In this document: one piece after another, positions 1-10,408 of the stretch
Layout of the letters: every line of letters starts with the position of its first letter
Numbering within the stretch: position 1 is the first letter of the stretch
Notes under the pieces: generated by a model
Told to the model about the DNA's origin: nothing
The model's database searches: none
Seen by the model: only the letters and a program-made list of their open reading frames with translations
NCBI GenBank assembly: GCA_023213395.1
Contig: CM041465.1
Span: forward strand, 240,195,741 to 240,259,740
DNA: 64,000 bases
Direction of reading: 5' to 3'
Source of the DNA: Cycas panzhihuaensis
Lineage: Eukaryota; Cycadophyta
Made by a program: the position numbers and the translations under genes

Positions 1-866
1 TATTATAATCAGTAAAGGCCCTCACCGAAGGGGTGTTTCTTAGTTTGTAAGATGGATATGGAGTAGGAAACTAAGAGAGGTAAAGGGTTGCCCTAGAGGA
101 TATAGCTATAGGAGTCAGAACTCCAGCCGTGAACTCCTCTTCTCCCTCTTAAGAGAGTCCCATAATCCACTTAGATGCAACTAAAGAATACCCAAGGGAT
201 ATGGAGGTACAATCAAAGGAGGAAGGAAGGGTTTAGCTTCCTTTGGACACCTAAAAGAGATAAAAACATATGCAAAACTTGCAACAAATAGAGCTATTGA
301 ACTTACACACTTGTTAAAGGAAAGGAATAATAGGAAATAAACATGTTTACAACTATAAAACTAAAGTAAAATGGATGTTACCTCATATGCAAATGAAAAG
401 GGATGAGGATCCCACTTCCTTGGTGAAGAAGGGCTCCTTTTGGAGGCAAGAAGGGGACTCAAAACCTTGAAAATCCTATTGCTACTACTAGAGTGAGTAT
501 CATGGGGGGAGGATTTGCTAAAGGAGGCATAGTTCAAGCCTATGTTTTAGGGTTATACCCTTATAAAAGAAGAGAATAGGAAGAGAGATCAGAAGTGGAA
601 GTAGGAGGCATTTTTTCCTTTTGTATAAGAGCCAAGAGAGGTAAAATAAACTCAAATTTGGGTTTTTATATCAAAATTAGGGTTCTCGAGTGATTAGGAT
701 TCACTCTGGGCAAGAAATAATAATCTTCCATGTGTTAATCTTATGATAAATGTGAAACTAACCATTTCCAGGTCACAAAAGTCAATAGACACTCACCCCA
801 TGGTAAACTTCATAGTACCATGAAGTTTATCACGATATTGCAAATATTGTCATGATGTGAATAAAA
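1..866 (-). repeat. LTR of element E, left piece
   Basis: This gene-free stretch reads as the distal part of the Tat-like LTR on the minus strand. On that strand it has GGGTATAACCC at 551-560, where B LTRs have GGGTATAAATCC. It also has a near-perfect GTACC palindrome at 801-832, on the same side of the TATA-like site as in B. Similarity to B is patchy, so the left limit is unknown. No coding region of more than chance length is convincing here. Confidence 0.55.
801..832. other. GTACC-centred palindrome in LTR of E
   Basis: The two arms (TAAACTTCAT and ATGAAGTTTA) are exact reverse complements around a GTACC centre. The same kind of palindrome, with different arm sequence, occurs in the LTRs of A, B and D and in intron 1 of the accessory gene. 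Function is unknown. A hairpin or cruciform is a reasonable inference. Confidence 0.75.
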
Positions 867-1471
867 TGTTAGATAATGTGACAATAATATTTTGGAGGCT
901 AAAATTTTGATAGGTTGGTAGTGAAGTTCCCCCCCAAACTTCCTCGGGAGGATCCAAGTGAGGCAGGAGCCCCCCTTAGCTAGGGGGTGCAAGGGGTACC
1001 ATAACCCCCCCGTAAAGAGAGGGTTCAAGGATGATAGCCCTTGATCTAAAAGGCTATGACTAAAAATCATACTAAATTGTAAAGAGAATTAAGATCATTC
1101 ACTCAAAATACCTTAGATTCTATGATCAAGATTTATGCATTATATAACTCTTTTCGTTATGTTGATGGTGTTTGACGTATTAGATGTCCTATGAGGAGTT
1201 GGATGATTGGTTGTTGTTGCTGTGAGTATTCTACTGTAGATTATGTATATTTCTCCATTCTTTGATAATAAAGATCGATACCTTTCATGTGTAGATGTTT
1301 CCTTAGTATAATGCTAGGGTTTTACCATATCAGGTGTATATACGATGCTTTGGCTTTCTAATTTATTTATTGTATTATCTTTAGTTTAAGAACTTGCATG
1401 TTAAATTTTAGTTTCGATTCCTATAACTAATTGAAAAATAGTTTAAATCTTGGTGATAGTTTCTAGTTATT
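867..1471 (+). repeat. Copia 5' LTR
   Basis: Starts TGTTAGATAATGTG and is colinear with 51998-52635 throughout, for example the shared GATTCCTATAACTA near the 3' end. The 3' copy carries a short extra segment near 52275-52300. A degraded initiator-Met-like primer site (TGGTGTAAATG against the usual TGGTATCAGAG) follows at 1471-1481, which suggests the LTR ends near 1470. Confidence 0.88.
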
Positions 1472-1495
1472 GGTGTAAATGTTTTTCTATACCAA

Positions 1496-2280
1496 ATGGT
1501 CAAACTGGCTAATGTAAAGTTTGAGGTAGAGAAATTCAATGGCAAGAATAACTTTGAGTTGTGGAAGTTGAAAGTATATGACGTTCTAGTACAATAAGAT
1601 TTCTACAAAGCTCTTATAGGCAAATAAAAGAAACCTGCAGGGATGGATGATAATGAATGGGATGATCTAGACAAAAGGGCTCTTAGTACAATATGATTGT
1701 GCTTAGTGGATGAAGTTCTATTTAACATCACATGGGAGTTGACATGAATAGGATTATGGATTTAGTTGGAAGGCTTACACATGACCAAATCAATGATGAA
1801 TTAAATATACTTGAAGAGGCAACTGTACTCATTACAAATGAAGGAAGGTACAAAAATTCCTAATCATTTAAATATTTTCAATACTCTTATTTGTCAGTTA
1901 GCTAGTATGGATATCATGATTGAGGATGAGGACAAGGATGTTACCTTATTATGTTTATTACCAAAATCCTAGGATAATATTGTCACCTTAATTAGTTTTA
2001 GCACTATATATGAATTAGACTATGATTCTATTATGAGTGCTTCACTGATGGAAGAAGTAAGGAGGAAGTCCAGTCTTGAAACCTTCACACTATAAGTTAT
2101 GACAATAAGGGGTAGAATAATTAAGAGAGGATAAAGCTCCAAGAACACATCAAGATCAAAGTCAAAATGTAAGAAGAGTAAGCTCAGATGTTGTCATTAT
2201 TAAGACAAGTCACCTCAAGAAGGATTGCTATAAAAGGAAGGAGTTCCAGAAAAAGAAAGATCCTACAAAGGAGGCTAATT
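1496..2280 (+). pseudogene. Copia gag, decayed
   Basis: From the ATG at 1496 the frame reads a copia-type gag N-terminus with KFNGKNNFELWKLKV, close to the FxGxNYxxWKxKM pattern of plant copia gag. In-frame stops follow at several places (for example after VLVQ near 1597), with shifts after about 1690. A CX2C-type knuckle remnant (RCCHY, then KKDCYKRK in a neighbouring frame) lies near 2187-2245, broken by a small indel. The nucleocapsid would have bound the element RNA. It continues into the protease. Confidence 0.8.
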
Positions 2281-3232
2281 AGGTGGAGTTGAATCAAGGT
2301 ATAGATAATAATATCTTAGTTTCTTATAATGTTTCCTATTATCATTATGATTGGTTATTAGATTTAGGTACTTCACACCACATGTATCCATACAAGAGTT
2401 GGTTTTCATCATACCAACCTCTTGATGGTGGTGATGTGGTTACGGGAAATGAAGTTTCTTATAAGATAGTGGACAATGGTAGCATTAGAATTAAAATGTT
2501 TGATTATGTTGTGAGAATATTAACTAAAGTTAAACATGAACTTGATCTAAAAAGAAATTTTATTTCCTTAGGTGAACTAGATTCAGGTGGTTATAAGTAC
2601 ACAAGTCATGAAGGATTCTTAAAGGTGTTAAAGGGTGCCTTGGTTGTTATGAAAGCCTTAAATAAATTAAACCTTTATATTTTAGTAGGAAGCATAGTTG
2701 CTAGCAATGTAGCTATAACATCAAGGACTGCAGAAGATCCAACTTAATTATGACAGTAGAGACTTGGGTACATGAGTCAGAGAGGACTTAAGATGTTGAT
2801 GAATCATAAGTTGCTTCTAACTTACAACTTTCATATTTGGTTTTACACTTTTTATAAACATTATATTTTTGGAAAGTAGTATAGACCTAGGTTTAAAGTA
2901 GAGAGTCACACTAGTAAAGGTGTTCTAGATTACATACATTCAGATGTATGGGGACTAACCCCTACAATATCTTAAGGAGAATCATTATAATTTGAAAAGA
3001 AAATCTAAAGTTTTTAGTGTGTTTAAGCATTTTAAGGCTCTGGTTGAGAAGAGAATTAGCAGGTCAATCAAATGTTTAAAACTAATAATAGAGGTGAGTT
3101 CAACTCCTTGGAGTTTGAGAACTATTGAATAGAAGTTGGGATTAAAATGAATAAGACCACTAGCTATACTCCACAACAGAATGGTATAGCTGAGTACATG
3201 AACTTGAAACTCTTAGAAAGAGTAAGGAGTAT
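2281..3232 (+). pseudogene. Copia protease, pre-integrase and integrase N-terminal half
   Basis: An open stretch at 2283-2747 contains WLLDLGTSHHM, the copia aspartic protease site. The usual D-S-G is D-L-G here, so the active site is altered. A pre-integrase region follows (GGYKYTSHEGFLKVLKG to about 2700). The integrase core is then recognisable through stops: HTSKGVLDYIHSDVWG near 2910-2955, KTNNRGEFNSLEFENY near 3075-3125, and TPQQNGIAEYMN near 3165-3205, which keeps the third catalytic acidic residue. The gene is cut at 3232 by the chromovirus LTR and resumes after 49804. Confidence 0.88.
3186..3232 (+). repeat. 47-bp target duplication, left copy
   Basis: These 47 bases abut the left LTR end of the chromovirus and recur at 49758-49804 directly beside its right LTR end, with two mismatches. 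They belong to the copia integrase coding sequence. Gypsy integrases normally duplicate 4-6 bp, so this length is exceptional. Confidence 0.93.
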
Positions 3233-3606
3233 TGGGACATTTCTTCTCGCTAATACTTTTGAGATAGCAAAGAATTTGACAATCACAATAGCATCTTCTT
3301 ATCCAACAGAGCAAACAAGTTAACCAAGAGTTTCACAGGAACACTAGAGCGCTAAATGATCACTGAAAGATAGAAAGTACCACAGTACAATTTTTATAAA
3401 AATATTCTATCAAGATAACCATCATTTATAATTTATGACCCTTATATAGAAAAAATAGAGTCTTATATATGTAATCTTATTGGCGGCCTAAGCAGCCTTA
3501 CATTCTATTGGGCTATAGTACCCATGCATACTATTAGCCCGCTAGATGGTACATGCACAAAGTTCCATAGTGGTTTACATAACTTAATCAGATAAGTTAT
3601 ATAACA
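3233..3606 (-). repeat. Chromovirus 3' LTR
   Basis: On the plus strand it runs TGGGAC to ATAACA, so on the minus strand it starts TGTTAT and ends GTCCCA. It is colinear along its whole length with 49385-49757 apart from scattered substitutions and small indels. The tract at 3607-3620 fixes the orientation as minus. Confidence 0.93.
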
Positions 3607-3680
3607 AGTCCCCTCCCCTAAGATGCCAAGTCCTCGAGGCATGTGAGATGTAGGTGCTTTTTGACAAACTTATCGGACTC
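3607..3680 (-). pseudogene. Chromovirus chromodomain C-terminus and polypurine tract
   Basis: The minus strand first gives the 5-bp duplication GACTC (3676-3680), then a short open C-terminal stretch containing HLTCLEDLAS and a TAG stop, then the polypurine tract TAGGGGAGGGGACT touching the LTR. It continues the chromodomain interrupted at 43785. Confidence 0.82.
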
Positions 3681-5766
3681 TAGCTACGCGTCTACGGGAT
3701 AATCACTATGCTCAATAGGAATAATGGTAGTTGACAATGATGTTGAAGGTGTGGGCAAAAACCTACAAGCAAAGAGAACACCACGCAGGACACCCCATGC
3801 ACCGGAGCGCGAGTTCAAGACCTGCGAATGGTACCCAACTACCTTAAAGTAGCCCTTAATCTACAAGAGAGAGTGCAAACAGGGGTGGTAGCCTAGATGA
3901 TCTTGAGAGGAAGGTCCTCCCACCCTTGGATGGCTGGAAGGGAAGAAGAGGAATCCTCAAGGGGTTTCCCTATGATGGAAGGAAATGAATGTGGATGAAG
4001 AGGGTGAAAGCCTATGATGTAAGAAGGTCTCCCCCTAGTTATTTGGCTGAGGCAAATAGAACCAGGAGAGAGGGAGAGAGAGGCACTTAAGCCAATTCTT
4101 CCTTTAACAACTAAAGGCAAAAGAAAAAGAGAACAAGTGTTGTATGTGTAAGCGAGCGATGCCAAATAGAATACACCTAAAGGGATATGTTTGGATTGGT
4201 AGGAAGAGGAAGAGGATAGGAGGGGGTTCCTACGACATCCTTTTCCTATATATGAATTAAGCATATGATATATAAGCACAAACAATCACTACCATTTAAC
4301 CTTTTACTTTCATGTGGTCTATTTAGCTAGAACATAGATTTGAATAAAAGCAAAAAAGGGGAAATGAGGGGATAAAGAGATAGATGTGCATACCCGGGAG
4401 GTGTAGCAGTTGACAGGAGATCTCACCCACATGTGACACACATCCTCACGCCAACCAGTGGATGTGCAACTAAGATCGATGCAAAGGCCAAGGGCTTCCT
4501 TACCTTTCCCTCATGGAAAGAAAGAAGCGGAAAAAGGAAGTGAATAGAATGAAAGAAAGGAAAAGAGAACGAGGCATACCTAGATTTAGAGGCCTTTTCC
4601 TTCCATACAAAATTGTTTTAACCTGCACATATAAGAACTTATCCCTTCCAAGAAGGGGCTGCAAAGAGAGCTATATATATATATATATGCAAGTGTATGC
4701 GATATATATATCAAATCATTATATCAAGTTAGGAAAATAACTGCTGTAAATGACTCCAATCTTCCCTCAAGTAAACATGAACATCAAGCAAGAAGGAGTG
4801 AATGGAAGCCTCAAGATGGCCAAACCCTCTGCTAGGTTCTCCACACAACCCTTTAGCATAGTAAAGCAAGGACAAATAGTAACTTATGATAGCCAAGAAA
4901 CATGAGGCTAAGTGTAGCAGAGTGTTGGAGAGGTAGAAAGGCGATGGAGTTGCTACAGGCAACAATCCAGTATATAAACCCCTACCAATGTTTTCAAGGG
5001 ATGCCCAACAACATTAGGGACATCACAGGAGTCCAAATGAGAGGTGTGCAGGCCTGGAATTAGCGTAGCAAGGGATACACACACTGATGATCCAGTGCAA
5101 GCCTAAAGGTTTACCTTCTTCTAATTAACCCAAGAGAAGCATGGGAGCAGGAGAAGAAAGGTGGGAAGGAGATTGCCCTTCGAGAGTAGGCCTAAGTGGG
5201 ATTGCCCCACCTTACTCCCTTCACCCAACCTTTATGGATCTTCTCCTACTACTTTCTTAAGGAAAACTAGCAGAGGAAAGGTGAAAACCTAGAAATAATA
5301 GGCCAAACTCAATGGAAACATCATTTCCTATAGTCAAGCATGAATAAAACAAGTAAGCAAACTAGGAAATAAATCTAACATAGAGATAACATATAATAAA
5401 TCTTGAAAAAAGGGTCTAGAGGACATGCTGGGTTAAATATAGGGTGGGTTTACCCCTACAACTAGTGGAGAGGAGAGTTCCTGCAGGGTTTTGCAGGAGA
5501 TATCCCAAGAGGCGGCTGAAAAAGACACTTGCTGGGGCGAGTTGGAAGAGAAACACACCCAAACTTGCTTGAGAACACCTAGAGAGAAGCTTCTCAATAT
5601 AGAGAAGGGCTATTGCAAGTAAATCCTAGGTTGGAGTTGCAAGAAATGTAGGCCTATAGATGCACTTGTGGAAGGAAGAAAGAAGGAGCAGAAATTGCAG
5701 TAGAAAATAGTTGTGTTAATGAGCCAAAAATGATCTAAGAGCAGTAAAATGATGACGGTCTTTGGA

Positions 5767-5773
5767 TTTATAC
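5767..5773 (-). promoter_or_regulatory. Putative LTR TATA box of element B
   Basis: Minus strand reads GGGTATAAATCC. The equivalent site is kept in the 5' LTR of B (42783-42789), in the LTR of D (TATAAAT, 58229-58235) and weakly in E (551-560). Conserved placement near the palindrome makes it the likely U3 promoter. No transcription start can be proven from sequence. Confidence 0.55.
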
Positions 5774-5899
5774 CCATCCTAGCCCTAAACAAGTCAATAA
5801 GGTGTGAATAGGGTTGAGCTAGATGTGAGGCCACATGGCAATTCCATGGAAAAAGTGAGAATTACCACGATAGTTTTTTAAAGATAACTTGCAACAGTT

Positions 5900-5943
5900 G
5901 CACCGTGGTAAACTTTGTGGTACCGCTAAGTTTATAGTGGTGC
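5900..5943. other. GTACC-centred palindrome in 3' LTR of B
   Basis: A 44-bp imperfect palindrome, GCACCGTGGTAAACTT to AAGTTTATAGTGGTGC around GTGGTACCGC. The 5' LTR has the same 44-bp structure at 42917-42960. Its position in the LTR is conserved in A, D and E although the arms differ. Confidence 0.75.
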
Positions 5944-6440
5944 GGGACCAGAAATCCAGAATGGAAATAATCTGGGTTTTGGGAGCCTTAGAAGGTGATG
6001 TTGTAGGCCTGGGAGGGGCTGGCCCTCCTATCCAGGTAGCTAGGACAGTCTAAAAGGCATATGATAAGGCCAAAAAGAGCATTAAAGGGCTAAAGGTCCT
6101 GGAAATGAGGTTATAAAAGCTCAAAATCAGGGCATGAATGGGTCATACGAATCAAATGAAGCCTAAGGTGATGTGGAGGTAGCACATAGGGTCATAAATT
6201 ACCATGGGGGATGCCTACCTTACAGAAAGATCAGTCCCACTAGGTCGTCATAGGCTCACAATATGACAAGTAGCATGACCAGGCAACAGATGCAAAGTGA
6301 TCATGCAAATGAAGCAAACAATCATGCAATAAGGCAATACTTCTGTCAACCTTTTCAAAGAAATAATAGAGGCAAAAAGGAAGAAGCATACTTGTGCTTA
6401 CTTGAGTTGACCTATCTGTATCCATTCCTTGTGGGAAACA

Positions 6441-6861
6441 CCGCCTCACTGCTTGGAAGCATGGTGCGATGGTGAATGCTGGCAACAAAATTGTTAGTGG
6501 TATACATGCATGTATATATATAAATCATGATCATAACAGGAGAGTCAAGGGTGCTAGCAAGTGTCATGGCAGAACATATGGATATGAGGATAGGGGTGGA
6601 GACAACATAGGGGCTACCTATGTGCCACCCGGGAATTGACTAGAAGCTAAGAAGGATGAGGGGGCTACCCCCATCGTAAAAGTGCAAAGAGGAGTGCATG
6701 ATGAAGTCAGGTAAAAGGGAAAATGAGTAAACCTGGTAGTCATCATAGTTTAACCTAATTAGCATCTAGCTTTCAGAGGTGCAAACGGATTGCAAGGTGA
6801 TCTATATAACGGCCTAAAACTTGGGTGACAGGGTGACCGGGTAAGTCTCAGGGGCAATTAG
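6441..6861. other. Element B 3' untranslated region
   Basis: The region between the extra RNase H and the 3' LTR. On the minus strand the bases just before the LTR are GAGGCGG, where A and E have AAGGGGGCAG, so the polypurine tract has decayed. A short TA-rich run (6514-6522) matches TA runs in the same place in A (26551-26570) and C (34481-34492). I see no gene. Confidence 0.6.
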
Positions 6862-7269
6862 CAAGAAGAGGAAAGCGACGCTTAAGGATGAGGCGAACAA
6901 GACTATCTGCCTCAGCATTGAGAGCCCAAGGAATATGTCAGATGTCAACAGACTGGAAATTAGCTAGTAGGGATCTGGTAGTCAAAGTGAGGGCTCTCAA
7001 GTGAGGGCACTGCACCTGATAAACCTAGGTGAGATGGGACACAACCACTTGGGAGTTGCAAAGAAGAATAATAGATCCATGATGGAAACAAAGTGCATCA
7101 GTGAGGGCTTTGATAACAGCCGCGTACTAGGCTTTGTTATTGGTGGCCATAGGGAGGAAGATTCTAGAGCACAGAAATCATGTTCGGAAGGGCTACTAAG
7201 AATCCATGCAGCGACAGAAGGTGCAGGATTACTGCAGCTTCTGCCATTGGTAAAGATGAAGAGAGTCAT
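6862..7269 (-). pseudogene. Element B extra RNase H ORF
   Basis: From the ATG at 7269 the minus strand reads FIFTNGRS then PAPSVAAWIL. This is the first RNase H block, with the catalytic Asp changed to Asn (FTDG in A). The later blocks are broken by frameshifts, but the final NAEADSLVRLIL block near 6905 is clear. The ATG position relative to the first block is the same in A (25866) and E (54091), which indicates a separate ORF and not a fusion to integrase. It lies 3.8 kb downstream of integrase, beyond the antisense accessory gene. Confidence 0.8.
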
Positions 7270-7807
7270 GGACAATGAGAGGAAAATATCTCGGTAGAGA
7301 AAATGTATAATAATGTAAGAGTCGAGGCAAAAGAGGATCGTATGGAAAGCAATAAATAGTCACGAAGGGTAGGAGGACCTAACAATAAGGCTACCCAAGG
7401 ACAAGAGCAGGCTGCCCGACCACCAGTCGGGAGTGGGCAGAAAAATGGCACCCTAAGGTACCAAAAGTTATTTAAGAATGTAATGAATGACTCTGAATGG
7501 AGGAAGCATTCCCTTTGGAGACCCCAGGGGTAGGAACGGGTTGCAAAAATGAGTCAAGGATGGTGAAACGAGCTAAATGAGTATAAACTCGGGCATGCAC
7601 GGGAGTGGCATGCTAAACGAGATAGAAGGGCCCTGCAAAAATGCATTGACGAGGTGCCATTAATGCATCCATGAGAAAGAGCGAGATGAAGGCTATGGGA
7701 GCACAACTGGAGACAAGGCCAGAAGGCAAAGGTGATCGGGGGTAAGGAACGATCCAAAGGGCTGTCCCAAGAGTGAAAATAGAGACAGTGCTTGTTAGAG
7801 CCCCCAC
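7270..7807. other. Intergenic region upstream of the accessory gene in B
   Basis: This stretch lies between the extra RNase H start (minus) and the accessory-gene TATA (plus), so it separates divergent starts. It is colinear with the reverse complement of the end of D (63789-64000) and with 54092-54643 of E: shared pieces include GATAGAAGG and a GTGGCATG segment. No convincing ORF. It presumably holds the accessory-gene promoter. Confidence 0.6.
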
Positions 7808-7817
7808 CTATATAAGG
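7808..7817 (+). promoter_or_regulatory. TATA box of the antisense accessory gene (B copy)
   Basis: CTATATAAGG lies 190 bp before the exon 1 donor. The D copy has the same site (CTATATAAGG on the minus strand, 63788-63779) at the same distance from its donor. Conservation in both copies, while the surrounding coding frames have decayed, supports a genuine promoter. Confidence 0.72.
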
Positions 7818-10408
7818 AAAATCGATGAAAATGGGATTCATTTTCACAGGCTCTTAAACGAATCCAGAGCCATTTCCTTACACAGCAGAGTGCCACTTGA
7901 CTTCAGAGGCACACAGAGGGAGATCAGACCATCAGATCAGAGCTAGAGGACAGTTGTTAGGACCACAGGGATGAGATGGCGAGTGCTTAGCCAGATCCAG
8001 TGAGTGGATCTTTAAAAACTCAACCCATCTTGTGCGTTAAAGTTTCATGCTTTTTGGTGTTTTTATGTAGATTTTTAGGCCCCATATGGGCAAAAATTGA
8101 TCTCCCAAAGTCCAAATTGGACCCAGATAGAGGCGGGACGAGGGCATTAGGCAGCCCTAGTCCTAGTGGGCCTGGCTGTGGCCCACAAGGAAGAATTTTT
8201 TTTGATTTTTTGGGTAGAAAACCCCCTCTTTTGGGGGGGTAACATTCACACAGTGGTAAAGATCATGGTGCCGTGATCTTTACTGTAGGGCCTAGATCAC
8301 CGCGGGACTCAGGCCAAACTCTACAGTACCATGAAGTTTGGCACAGTACGAATATAAAACTACAGAAAGAAAAAGATGGGGGCCTAAGGGACCCCAAATC
8401 TTAACCAAGTGAGGCCGAGAGGTAGTCCAGAGGATGAAGGATGAGTATATATTAGAGTATGATATGTTTTAATGGCATTTTGTAGGTCGTAATCATGGTA
8501 GAGAACTGTAAGAACATAGGTATGGCGATGCTTAGTTTTATTTAGATGACGACGGGAGAGGATAGGGAGGTCCTACTGAGATGTGGCCTACTGAAGGTCA
8601 TGAGGACACCTCAGTACACATCAGATCAGTGATTACTAGTAGACATAGTATCACATTGGGACAGGTGGAGGCATGTCTTCTACTTACCCCAGATGGGGGA
8701 TGTATTAGTAATGCCTGGGGACATTAGGAGGATACTGGGAGTACTGAAAATAGGGAGGCCAGTGATACTATGAGCGCTGCCTGGCAATGAGGCAGCACAC
8801 AGGGAGGCAACTATGTTTTTTATAGGCTCAGACAGGTGGGAGAGGTCAGGGATCCCTCTCCAAACCATGGTGATGTTAATAGTTCCTCGGGTGAGGAAGT
8901 TAATTACCTTATGTATTCTATTCTGGATATCCCAGAAGCAGAACTATAGGGATATACTAGGAGGATGGATGAATGCAGTACGCCGGTGTAGGGCGTGAGA
9001 GAGGATGGACTGGGCTACCCTCATAGCGGTGAACCTCATCACACAACTGGATACTATTCAGGCAGGGAGAGGTAGATTATCGTACAGTACATTACTACAG
9101 TGCTAGTTCTTTGACCACTTTGGATTAGTGGCACCGACAATGGGACTACACCCTATCTTAGAGTGGGCCCCGATGGTACATAAGTGGAAGACTAGGTTAA
9201 GAGGGACTGAGGACCAAGCATATCTCCGTCGCCTGGTGGAGGCCACATCGCTATACCTCCTCACCATGGCAGATTACATAGTAGATCCATGTAGAGCGGT
9301 GAGGTGGCATAGTGATGAGGAGCCAGGCGGGGTAGGAGTGCCCCCTGGAGATGACAAGGGCAGCGATGGAGGTGACGGGGCCTGCCCATCACGACCTGCA
9401 GGAGAGTAGGTCCATCAAGGACTATAAGCAGAGGAGCAGGTCCATCAGGGGCTACAGGTGGAGAGGTAGGCCCATCAGGAGTTATGGAGGAGAGTAGGGA
9501 CCTAATGACATGGGCTCACACGCTATGGATTGTCAGGAGATCCAGAGAGGCAACTGCACTGGCTATAGAGAGGAGGGATGCCCCAAAGAATGAGGCAAGA
9601 ATGAGGAGGTACCTAAGGAGGAGGAGGTACCTACAGCTGGCAGAGTGCCTGAGGTAAAGGCAAACACCTGAGTAGAGGAGCCAATAGCTGTACTAGGTGA
9701 GATATAACCTTCTCCTGTCAACGTTTGATTGCCAAATATATATACATTGTTTGATTTTGGGTTGATATGTGTACAGATATGTATTGATACATGACATGTT
9801 AGATTTGTAGGTATGGTAGACATCTAGAGGCTGGTTAAGGCGGTAGTCTAAGAGATATTCCCCTGGGCCTATGTAAAGGGGCAACCTCCCATCTAAGCAG
9901 GTGATGAGCCTAGATTGGCAGGTGGCCATGTAGCAACATTCGCCCCATTGATAAGGGTGAGAGACATATGGATAATAGAGTCTTAAGATCATGAGTCACA
10001 TGCGGGACGACAACAGGCAGAGCTGGACACCACCTAAGCTAAGAGGGATACCCTATAGAGTCGAGTACAGGTGTTGGAGGCTCAAGGAGGAGCCAAAGGG
10101 GATATGGGGAGCCATATCTAGCTAGTAGTAATGGAGGAGCATCTTCAAGAGATGGAGGAGAGGCTGCACCTCATGGAGTGGAGCAGGATCGTATCTAGGC
10201 CTGATACGATCGACTGGTGGAGGACATGGCATCGAGGTTGGCATGGAGCAGGACACAAAATCACACGATGGCGGTGACCCTGAGGAGGCCACAAGATGAG
10301 GGGAGTGAGGCAGGAAGACCACGGAGACTAAGGAGGAGTCTCGGAGGGATATGGTCCCCAGGAGAGGGATCACATCAACCAGGAGATGATGTCCCAGGGG
10401 TGGGGTAG
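7818..10408 (+). pseudogene. Antisense accessory gene of element B, three exons
   Basis: Exon 1 ends at 7999 before GTGAGT. Exon 2 is 8486-9692 and exon 3 is 9811-10408 (stop TAG). Intron 1 ends TTTTGTAG. Intron 2 ends ATTTGTAG, and its donor has decayed. The same structure is seen in D. Exon 2 encodes RWRHVFYLPQMGDV, which resembles the FHLPxGEMTxTLxDV block of plant mobile-domain proteins, and LSYSTLLQC then FFDHFG, which resembles the LPYxxLLTxxFEHF block of plant-transposon-protein domains. An acidic, Gly/Pro-rich segment and a coiled coil (about 10130-10230) follow. Several in-frame stops make it a pseudogene. Reverse orientation to gag-pol means introns survive retrotransposition. Family assignment is tentative. 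Confidence 0.75.
8000..8485 (+). other. Intron 1 of the accessory gene (B) with two palindromes
   Basis: A 486-bp intron, GTGAGT to TTTTGTAG. It contains two palindromes: 8251-8286 (GTAAAGATCATGG paired with CCGTGATCTTTAC) and 8313-8342 (GCCAAACT paired with AGTTTGGC around CAGTACC). The D intron holds both at the same places with altered but still pairing arms. An A-rich then GGGGGCCTAAGGGACCCC-type block follows near 8355-8395 and resembles the LTR of E. Confidence 0.7.

Larger units (their letters stand above)
3681..6440 (-). repeat. Element B 3' LTR
   Basis: Colinear with 40698-43784 except for about 320 bp present only in the latter (43397-43718). The minus-strand start is TGTTTCCCACAAGGAATGG at 6440, matching the family terminus TGTTTCC(T/C)(A/G)GCTA. 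The other end is TAGCTACGCG on the plus strand, so the terminal CA has decayed. It contains a TATA-like site at 5767-5773 and a palindrome at 5900-5943. Short ORFs inside are chance. Confidence 0.92.

Noticed and set aside
2985-3176. Minus-strand frame in the copia integrase region
   Set aside because: The plus strand carries recognisable integrase motifs across the same bases, so the minus frame is a shadow.
3893-4285. 130-codon minus-strand frame, similar to 41056-41304
   Set aside because: It lies within the two LTRs of B. It is truncated differently in each copy and has no recognisable motif.
6263-7297. Plus-strand frames of 70-98 codons near the B 3' end
   Set aside because: They are antisense shadows of the B LTR end and the extra RNase H, with no TATA or splice signals like those of the accessory gene.
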